From assembly GCA_023460535.1 (NCBI GenBank), contig JAEWPV010000007.1, positions 62,001-126,000 on the forward strand: a stretch of DNA of 64,000 nt. Reading direction: 5' to 3'. Numbering within the stretch: position 1 is the first letter of the stretch; every line of letters begins with the position of its first letter. The DNA is from Bacillota bacterium. Lineage in GTDB: Bacteria; Bacillota; Clostridia; Oscillospirales; Ruminococcaceae. Of this stretch, positions 57,990 through 64,000 are shown piece after piece. Below the pieces are notes generated by a model, which saw only the letters and a list, made by a program, of their open reading frames with translations, ran no database searches and was not told the origin of the DNA. The translations under genes and the position numbers were made by a program.

Positions 57990-58652
57990 CTACATAATTT
58001 TCGTATTCTTATGTGCGCCGGTTTCGTAAAACTCCACCCACTCGCATATGTTCACGGCATGGTCTGCGATGCGCTCTAAGTATTTTGCTATCATCATCAC
58101 GTCAATCGCCTCGTCGCTGCGGTCGGGGGATGAAACCATCAGCTCCACCAACTCGTCGCGCACCTTAACAAACAGGTCGTCAACCACATCGTCGGTTACT
58201 ATTACTTTTTTCGCCGCCTCTAAGTCGTTGTTGGTAAACGCGGTTACGGCATCGTACACCATGCCCGAAGCCACTCGCGCCATCTCGGGGATGTGGCGCG
58301 CAATGCTGGCAGGCTCGTCGGCGCGCAGGAGGCTAAGAATCTCGGCGATATCCGCCGCTTGGTCGCCAATGCGCTCGATGTCGGTAATCATCTTCAGCGC
58401 GGTGCTAATCTGGCGCAGGTCACGCGCAACCGGCTGCTGACGAAGCAACAGCTTAAGGCAGCGTGCCTCTATTGTCTTTTCCATCGCGTCTATTTCGCGG
58501 TCGTTTGCCGAAACCCGCTGGGCAAGCTCCTTATCGCGTGTTTCAAGGGCGGTCACCGAGTTTTTAATTGCCTCCTCGGCAAGCCCCGCCATCTTGATTA
58601 AATCGATATTGAGCATCTCAAGCTCACTGTCAAAACTAGGACGTGCTCCCAT
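57990..58652 (-). CDS. phoU: Phosphate-system regulator PhoU
   Basis: Peripheral regulator that links Pst transport to PhoR. 220 residues, two three-helix PhoU repeats with metal-binding patterns DREIDAMEKTIEARC and TDIERIGDQAADIAE (first), KYLERIADHAVNICE (second). ATG at 58652 is favoured; the AAGGAG site is seven bases upstream. Frame is open a little further upstream without support. Confidence 0.95.
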   Translation of the reverse strand: MGARPSFDSELEMLNIDLIKMAGLAEEAIKNSVTALETRDKELAQRVSANDREIDAMEKTIEARCLKLLLRQQPVARDLRQISTALKMITDIERIGDQAADIAEILSLLRADEPASIARHIPEMARVASGMVYDAVTAFTNNDLEAAKKVIVTDDVVDDLFVKVRDELVELMVSSPDRSDEAIDVMMIAKYLERIADHAVNICEWVEFYETGAHKNTKIM

Positions 58653-58713
58653 ATCCATTCTCCTTTTTCCATTATAAATGATTGTTTCTCGTGTTGCAAT
58701 CGCGAAAACGGGT

Positions 58714-59466
58714 TTATCCAAACCGCCCCGTAATGTAGTCCTCGGTTCGCTTATCGGCAGGCAGACTGAATATCTGCTCGGTCGCGCCGAACTCCACCAT
58801 TTCGCCCACCAAGAAGAAGGCGGTGAAATCGGAAATACGCGCTGCCTGCTGCATATTGTGCGTCACAATGACGATGGTGTACTTTTCCTTAAGCTCCATC
58901 ATCAGTTCTTCAATCTTCATGGTAGAGATCGGGTCTAGTGCACTGGTCGGTTCGTCCATTAAAATAACCTGCGGCTCCACTGCCATTGCGCGTGCGATGC
59001 ACAGGCGCTGCTGCTGCCCGCCCGAAAGGGATAAGGCGCTTTTGTTCAGACGATCCTTCACTTCCTCGTACAGTGCCGCGCCCTTAAGGCTTTCCACCAC
59101 AATCTCGTCAAGCTGACGCCTGTTTTTGATTCCGTGGATGCGAGGGCCGTACGCAACGTTGTCGTAAATGCTCATGGGAAACGGGTTGGGCTTTTGAAAA
59201 ACCATACCTACTTTTTTGCGCAACATCGAAACATCCACGCTTTTGTCGAAGATGTTCTCCTCATCAAGAAGTACCTCGCCCGTGATTCTGACACCGTCTA
59301 TCAGGTCGTTCATGCGGTTTAGCACCTTAAGAAAGGTAGACTTGCCGCAGCCGCTCGGCCCGATTAGCGCAGTAATCCGGTTGGGTCTCACCTCCATTGA
59401 TACCCCTTTGAGTGCATGATTATCCCCATAGTATAGGTTTAAATCCTTAACTGATATGCCACTCAT
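58714..59466 (-). CDS. pstB: Phosphate ABC transporter ATPase PstB
   Basis: ATPase of the high-affinity phosphate importer, 250 residues. Walker [16 protein letters not shown] near residue 36, signature [17 protein letters not shown], Walker [14 protein letters not shown] and [12 protein letters not shown]. Weak ribosome-binding site, 54 bases after pstA. Standard in every respect. Confidence 0.97.
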   Translation of the reverse strand: MSGISVKDLNLYYGDNHALKGVSMEVRPNRITALIGPSGCGKSTFLKVLNRMNDLIDGVRITGEVLLDEENIFDKSVDVSMLRKKVGMVFQKPNPFPMSIYDNVAYGPRIHGIKNRRQLDEIVVESLKGAALYEEVKDRLNKSALSLSGGQQQRLCIARAMAVEPQVILMDEPTSALDPISTMKIEELMMELKEKYTIVIVTHNMQQAARISDFTAFFLVGEMVEFGATEQIFSLPADKRTEDYITGRFG

Positions 59467-59520
59467 TACTCAAACCATGCCTTTCTGATTCTTAATATTT
59501 ACTCACGGCACGCGTCAGCA

Positions 59521-60438
59521 CTAACGCCCCTGTGCCTTTTTCTGCGAACGCTTACCAATAATCTTTGTTGCCGCGTTGATGAGAAGCACCAAGACCATCA
59601 GTACCAATGCAACGCCAAAGCCTTCCTCAATATACAGTCCGTTGGATACACCAAGGTACATCTGCACCGTCAACGACGCGCCGGTCGCAAACGGATGCTC
59701 CAGCCAGTTGGTTGGCATATTGGTGCCGGAACCGGCTGTATACAGAAGGGCCGCCGATTCGCCCACTATGCGCCCGATGCTCAGGATAACGGCCGTGATA
59801 ATGCCGTTGACGGAGCTGGGTAGTATGATGGTTCGAATCATATGCCACTTTCCGGCGCCCATACCCAAGGCGCCCTCGCGGTAACTGTCGGGCACGGTTT
59901 TTAGTGCCTCCTGCGTGGTGCGGATAACAAGCGGCAGCACCAGAATGGTGAGCGTTAAGGCACCCGTCAAAATCGAATAGCCAAGCTGAAAGAAGGTGCC
60001 GAAAAAGATTGCGCCAAACAAACCGTAGATGATGGACGGAATGCCCGCAAGCGTTTCGATGGTAAACTCAATCACCGACACAAGACGACCGCGCTTGGCA
60101 TACTCGTTAAGGTATACCGCCGCACCGATTCCGATGGGCGTGGATATGACAAGCGTGATGACGACCGTATACAGTGTGTTAATAACCGACGGCAATATAC
60201 CAAAGCGTTTATGTAACGCGCTGGGAGTAGAGGTTAAAAACTCCCAGGTAATCTGCGGCGCGCCGCGAATGATAACATAGATAAAAAGCCCGGCAAGAAT
60301 AAGCACCGTAAGACCGGCGCTTAAAAAGATAAGCACCCGCAAAATTGCGTCGGTGGGGCGTTTTTTCTTTTTCGTTATGCGAAAAGCGTCTGAGGGGTTT
60401 TGCTTTGGGGACTGAATATCAAGTGTGCTGCCCATCAT
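59521..60438 (-). CDS. pstA: Phosphate ABC transporter permease PstA
   Basis: Membrane permease of the phosphate importer, 305 residues with six hydrophobic segments; LTILVLPLVIRTTQEALKTV and SYREGALGMGAGKWHMIRTI contain the EAA-type coupling motif. It overlaps the stop of pstC by four bases. The N-terminal cytoplasmic tail (about 30 residues) is basic. Confidence 0.95.
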   Translation of the reverse strand: MMGSTLDIQSPKQNPSDAFRITKKKKRPTDAILRVLIFLSAGLTVLILAGLFIYVIIRGAPQITWEFLTSTPSALHKRFGILPSVINTLYTVVITLVISTPIGIGAAVYLNEYAKRGRLVSVIEFTIETLAGIPSIIYGLFGAIFFGTFFQLGYSILTGALTLTILVLPLVIRTTQEALKTVPDSYREGALGMGAGKWHMIRTIILPSSVNGIITAVILSIGRIVGESAALLYTAGSGTNMPTNWLEHPFATGASLTVQMYLGVSNGLYIEEGFGVALVLMVLVLLINAATKIIGKRSQKKAQGR

Positions 60439-61385
60439 TTTTTATCCCCGCCTTTCAGCACGACGTTTAGCAAGAGGTTGATTACCATAATAAACACAAA
60501 CAACACAAGCCCGATGCTAAACAGCGATTCGCGGTGAATGCCGCCCGCCGCATAGGCCATATCCGTGACAATGGCTGTGGTTAAAAAACGAACGCTGTTA
60601 AAGGGCAGCGGGAAGTTGGTTACGTTGCCTGCCACCATAATAATCGCCATCGCTTCGCCGATGGCTCTGCCAATCCCCAAGACGATGCTTGTGACAATAC
60701 CGGAACGCGCCGCGCCCAGCATTACGCGGAAGATGGTTTGGATGTGAGAAGCACCCATTGCAAGCGACGCCTCCTTGTACTCCCGCGGCACCGAGCGAAT
60801 GGCGTTCTCGCTGACGTTAATAATGGTGGGTAAAATCATGATGGAAAGCACCATGACCGCCGAAATCAGGTTTGCGCCGCCGGTGAAGGTGTGGGTGGGG
60901 TCGTCGCGAAACAGATGTTTTTCCCACTCACGCACAATGGGTACCAGAAGCATGGAGCCCACAATTCCGTAGATAACCGATGGGATACCCGCAAGCAGTT
61001 CCACGGCGGGGCGGACAATCTTGTATAAAAAGGGCGGCGCAAGCTCCGACAAAAAGATTGCCGTAAATATCGCAACCGGTACCCCCAGCAGGATTGCCAG
61101 AAGTGTACCAGTGAGAGATGTCAGAATCATATAAAGAATTCCGAACAACGGTTCGGAGGCGGTGGGCTTCCACTGAGCCCCAAACAAAAACTCCAAAAGC
61201 CCTATCTTGCCTATTGCGGGCGCTCCCGCAATAAACATATACACGGTGATGCCGATAACCGCGACGATAGCGGTGATGCCACAGATAAAAAACAGGATGC
61301 TCATCGATTGTTCCACCACATTTTTGGCGACGGAGCGACCGGATTTTTTACTGCTAACCAATACGACCCCGTTTGATGTGTTCAA
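60435..61385 (-). CDS. pstC: Phosphate ABC transporter permease PstC
   Basis: Membrane permease partner of PstA, 316 residues, TTG start with AAAGGGG upstream. Six hydrophobic segments and the EAA-like loop PREYKEASLAMGASHIQTI. A Ser/Lys-rich N-terminus precedes the first segment. Follows pstS after about 120 bases. Confidence 0.95.
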   Translation of the reverse strand: MNTSNGVVLVSSKKSGRSVAKNVVEQSMSILFFICGITAIVAVIGITVYMFIAGAPAIGKIGLLEFLFGAQWKPTASEPLFGILYMILTSLTGTLLAILLGVPVAIFTAIFLSELAPPFLYKIVRPAVELLAGIPSVIYGIVGSMLLVPIVREWEKHLFRDDPTHTFTGGANLISAVMVLSIMILPTIINVSENAIRSVPREYKEASLAMGASHIQTIFRVMLGAARSGIVTSIVLGIGRAIGEAMAIIMVAGNVTNFPLPFNSVRFLTTAIVTDMAYAAGGIHRESLFSIGLVLFVFIMVINLLLNVVLKGGDKK

Positions 61386-61505
61386 AATAGATTATCCCCT
61401 TTCGGTTTGCTTCTATAAAACAAAAACCATTCCTGTACCTGTATGCCAATTGGGCGGAACCTTAAGCCCCGCCCTTTCGGCTATTTATTCTGTTTTGTTT
61501 GAGTC

Positions 61506-62381
61506 TTAGCCTACAACCAGGCCAACGCTCTTTGCAATTTCCTTGCCTGCGTCGCTCATTGCGAAATCGAGGAAGGACTGAGCCTGTGCGCTGAGGGTTA
61601 CACCCTTCTTGGTAGCCATTACGAAGGGACGGGAAATCTTGTAAGAGCCGGACAGAATGTTTTCGGGTGTTGCTTCTACGCCGCCGACCTTTACTGCCTT
61701 AACAGTGCTGTCTACCGCGTCAAGAGAGATGTAGCCGATTGCATCGGGGTTGGAAGCCACGGTGCTCTTAACCGTACCGGTAGAGGTAAGCTCCTGGGCG
61801 TACTTGGGCTCTTCAATCTTAAGGAGCTCCTGAAAAGCAGCTCTGGTGCCCGAAGCCTCGTCACGTCCGATTACAACGATGGGAGCGTCAGCGCCGCCGA
61901 CATCCTTCCAGTTGGTAATCTCGCCGGTGAAGATCTTTACGATGTCCTCGGTGGTCAGGTCATCAACCGTGTTCGCGCTGTTTACAACAACCGCAACGCC
62001 GTCAGTCGCAACTACATGGGCATCGAGGTTTGCAGCTTCTTCGTCTTTAAGCGCTCTGGACGCGTTGCCGATGTCAACGGTGCCGTCAGCAGCAGCGGTC
62101 ATGCCCTGACCGGAACCGGGGTACTGACACTCTACGGTTACGCCGGGCTCAATCTCTTTGTAAGCCTCGATGAGTGCTTCTACGAGGGTCTGCATGGAGG
62201 AGGAACCGGTGAGCTTAACTGCTCCGGAAAGTGCGGGTGCAGCCGAAGGCTCGGGAGCCGCTTCACTGCTGGGTGCGGGGGCAGGCTCTGCGGAAGGTGC
62301 CACGGGAGCCGGGGTTGCGCAGCCTGCAAACAACGCTGTGGCAAGCATAAGTACCAGTACTACAGATAAAACCTTTTTCAT
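61506..62381 (-). CDS. pstS: Phosphate-binding lipoprotein PstS
   Basis: Extracytoplasmic phosphate receptor, 291 residues from ATG at 62381 (AAAGGAG upstream). Signal peptide with lipobox ALFAGC (Cys near residue 21), Pro/Ala-rich linker, then KLTGSSSMQTLVEALIEAYK and IGRDEASGTRAAFQEL, the two phosphate-binding segments, and GYISLDAV. First gene of the pst-pho operon. Confidence 0.96.
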   Translation of the reverse strand: MKKVLSVVLVLMLATALFAGCATPAPVAPSAEPAPAPSSEAAPEPSAAPALSGAVKLTGSSSMQTLVEALIEAYKEIEPGVTVECQYPGSGQGMTAAADGTVDIGNASRALKDEEAANLDAHVVATDGVAVVVNSANTVDDLTTEDIVKIFTGEITNWKDVGGADAPIVVIGRDEASGTRAAFQELLKIEEPKYAQELTSTGTVKSTVASNPDAIGYISLDAVDSTVKAVKVGGVEATPENILSGSYKISRPFVMATKKGVTLSAQAQSFLDFAMSDAGKEIAKSVGLVVG

Positions 62382-62507
62382 AAACTTACAATTCTCCTTT
62401 TCCATCATGTCCAACACATGATCGTAAACATATTGATTTGCATTACCTTGACTGTCTATACTATAGCAAAACAAAAATGCCGTCATAAGCACGGCGACGT
62501 AAAACCT

Positions 62508-62546
62508 ATGTATTAGCCCTGTAAAGTAATGTAAAAGGATTGTAAA
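62508..62546 (-). promoter_or_regulatory. Candidate PHO box upstream of pstS
   Basis: On the minus strand TTTACA recurs at 62546, 62535 and 62525 (first base), followed by ATACAT at 62513, a period of 10-12 bases. Gram-positive PhoP sites are TTAACA-like hexamers repeated every 11 bases. A TATAGT box lies further toward the gene near 62456-62461. Confidence 0.7.
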
Positions 62547-62588
62547 CCACAAAGCTTCGTTGTGAGTGTGGTAGCCCTAACGCAACCG

Positions 62589-62632
62589 AAAAAGCCCTTT
62601 CCCTTGCTGTATTGCAAAGGAAAAGGCTTTTA
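62589..62632. terminator. Terminator 3' of the frame-broken gene
   Basis: A long stem with small bulges (AAAAGCC at 62590-62596 with GGCTTTT at 62625-62631, extended by CCTT/AAGG) and T-runs on both strands, between the pstS upstream region and the end of the next gene. Confidence 0.75.
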
Positions 62633-62663
62633 GTTTTGACCTTTTGATAGCAAGTGCTCTGTA

Positions 62664-63624
62664 CTACATACCGCAACGCGAGGTGCAGGATGCGCAGTCG
62701 GACGGGGTGCAGGCTTGTGCCCCCTCCCGCATAAACGGAAGCGAGCTGACCTTGGCTGTGCTCAGGTCAAAGCGGTGGGGTTGATCATCCGTAATTGTCA
62801 CGCACCCGTTCTCAAACACAATATCCAGCGCGATAGTCGCCACCCCCTCGCCGTCGGGCAGTGGGCGGCGGATGGGCGCAAAACACAGACATCCTGCCGT
62901 TTTCGTTAACTGCGGCAATCTTATCCGACGAGCTGACCAGCCCATGCAGCCCGCCCTGCGGGGTAAAGCGAAGCGAATTGCTGTCGGCATGAATGCCGGT
63001 TGCATTACAGTCAAACGCCGCAAGCGGACCGATGTCGGTCATTACCACCACCGGCTGTGCCGGCTCTACCGATTTAAGCGCACCGCTTTCATACAGGGAA
63101 AAACCCGTCTTCACCTCTACTTCGCCGATCGGGGTAGTCAGGGACACCGTTTCACCGGGAAACAGGGTAAGGCTTTTGAGCGCGCCGCTCTGATAAAAAT
63201 GCAGGCAGACAATCTTTGCGCAAAAGGCACCGAACGAAAACTCAAATTGAAACGGCACGGCAAGCTTTACTTCGTCCTCCTCCGACCAGTAGGCGCTTAG
63301 CTTGCCGTTTAGCGGAAAGACCCGATTCACCTCGCCGCTCTCATACAACGTAATCAATTCGGCAGGAAACTCACCCATAGGCGTCATCACCTCCTGCATC
63401 TCTTCCAGCAGCACCGTCTTTAATGCGCCTGTGCGGTAGAAGGATGCGCTTTTCGCGTGTTTTCTGCGCACATGCTCCTCTCCGTACTGGGGCACCAGCT
63501 GCGCAAGCGGAAGTGTTAATGCGTTCTTTTCCCCCAGCACACAATCCTTTAACGAACCGTCCTCGTAATATGCGGCAGATACTACCCCCCGCAAAACACC
63601 ATATCTCGTTGATATACTGGTCAT
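62664..63624 (-). pseudogene. Frame-broken gene with repeated YxSGALK motifs
   Basis: Two minus-strand frames join into one sensible protein: 62812-63624 (start, 270 codons) and the +1-shifted frame down to 62664. The first has repeats of Y-x-[ST/E]-G-[AE][LV][KN] (SFYRTGALKTV, TLYESGEVNRV, HFYQSGALKSL, SLYESGALKSV), like MORN/YwqK-type antitoxin-repeat proteins. The continuation at about 62870-62885 gives RRPLPDGEGVATIALDIVFE and a Cys-rich end (CASCTSRCGM). One base too many or too few near 62875 explains it. It may be a true pseudogene, a sequencing error or programmed frameshifting. Confidence 0.7.
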
Positions 63625-63662
63625 AACAGCAGCCTCCTTATTTAATATGTAACCCGGCTGTT

Positions 63663-63998
63663 CTAGCCCTTGCTTTTGGCGTTACAGATTTTGGTTATCA
63701 TTGCGCACACAACCCCGTTTTGTTCCCTCGCGCTGACCGCAAGATCGCTTCTTTGCTCAATCCACGGCGGCAGATGCGTACAGAATAAGGTAAGCGCGAC
63801 AAACGGCGTCATATCAAAAAAGCTCATCAGTGCCTTTTTTGATGAAACCTCGGGATGCACCCGCTGTAAAGCATCAAGATCAAACTCATACACCCCGTCT
63901 TCCCCGGACTGCCATGGAGCAGCGAGTACCTGCTCGGGCGGTTTTTCTTCCAATCTCGAGGCTTGCACATCCTGTGCAATACCGTCAAGCACCTCGCG
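63663..63998 (-). CDS. 3' part of an unrecognised gene cut by the window end
   Basis: The frame is open from the window edge; a GTG at 63992 could be a start but the codons before it are also open, so the gene probably begins beyond 64000. At least 109 residues with no recognised domain; a hydrophobic stretch ALMSFFDMTPFVALTLFC lies mid-way and the end is basic (ICNAKSKG). It is followed by the frame-broken repeat gene on the same strand. Confidence 0.45.
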   Translation of the reverse strand, partial: REVLDGIAQDVQASRLEEKPPEQVLAAPWQSGEDGVYEFDLDALQRVHPEVSSKKALMSFFDMTPFVALTLFCTHLPPWIEQRSDLAVSAREQNGVVCAMITKICNAKSKG

Positions 63999-64000
63999 GG

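Overview
The window reads as chromosome of an anaerobic, endospore-forming Firmicute, most likely a clostridium of the Oscillospiraceae/Ruminococcaceae type. The evidence is the sporulation set spoIVA, sipL and a 28-codon spoVM, the [FeFe]-hydrogenase maturases HydG/HydE/HydF, Gram-positive translation and polymerase genes, RqcH, TrmK and the Nif3-like protein, and lipoprotein-type solute-binding proteins. The species assignment is inference. Base composition looks moderately GC-rich over the core genes and clearly AT-rich near 20.7-22.6 kb and 36.6-39.2 kb, which are the two accessory-looking patches.

Layout. 0-5 kb: ribulose-phosphate epimerase, a 1-kb spacer with an unusual chain of contiguous hairpins, then an ECF vitamin/micronutrient transporter operon (ecfT, fused double ATPase, S component). 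5-17 kb: the polymerase/str block on the minus strand (rpoB, rpoC, rpsL, rpsG, fusA, tuf), cut by an internal terminator and by separate promoters in front of rpsL and tuf. 17.7-20.1 kb: an ECF sigma factor, its zinc-type anti-sigma and two membrane proteins in one plus-strand operon. 20-22.6 kb: a thioesterase and an AT-rich XhlA-like/holin/amidase lysis cassette with no other phage genes, plus a lone winged-helix protein. 22.6-27.6 kb: rqcH, nif3-like, trmK and an MFS-like transporter. 28-30.7 kb: a MacA-like adaptor and MacB-like permease lacking an ATPase gene. 30.7-36.6 kb: membrane alpha/beta hydrolase, DUF3021/LytTR pair, GNAT acetyltransferase, GH3 beta-glucosidase lipoprotein, and an APH-type kinase preceded by a leader peptide and attenuator.

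36.9-39.2 kb: three AT-rich minus-strand genes (small membrane protein, lipoprotein, HAD-like protein), each followed by a copy of the same repeat, next to tRNA-Leu(UAG). 39.5-44 kb: the H-cluster maturation operon (TM1266-like regulator, hydG, hydE, hydF) behind a promoter and a long leader that can fold as a switch ending in a terminator. 44-49.2 kb: a free-standing S4 gene, sipL-spoIVA, ferritin and spoVM. 49.3-55 kb: a cytidylate-kinase-like protein and a complete branched-chain amino-acid ABC transporter (livK-H-M-G-F). 55.5-62.4 kb: the whole phosphate-starvation unit pstS-pstC-pstA-pstB-phoU-phoB-phoR, headed by a candidate PHO box. 62.6-64 kb: a frame-broken gene with repeated YxSGALK motifs and the 3' part of an unrecognised gene cut by the window end.

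The most unusual things seen are the two tandem three-armed cloverleaf structures at 941-1108, the repeat-bounded gene cassettes at 37.0-38.7 kb, the candidate regulatory RNA in front of hydGEF, the attenuator of the APH-like kinase, and the face-to-face promoters in front of rpoB. No CRISPR array, integrase or transposase gene was found.
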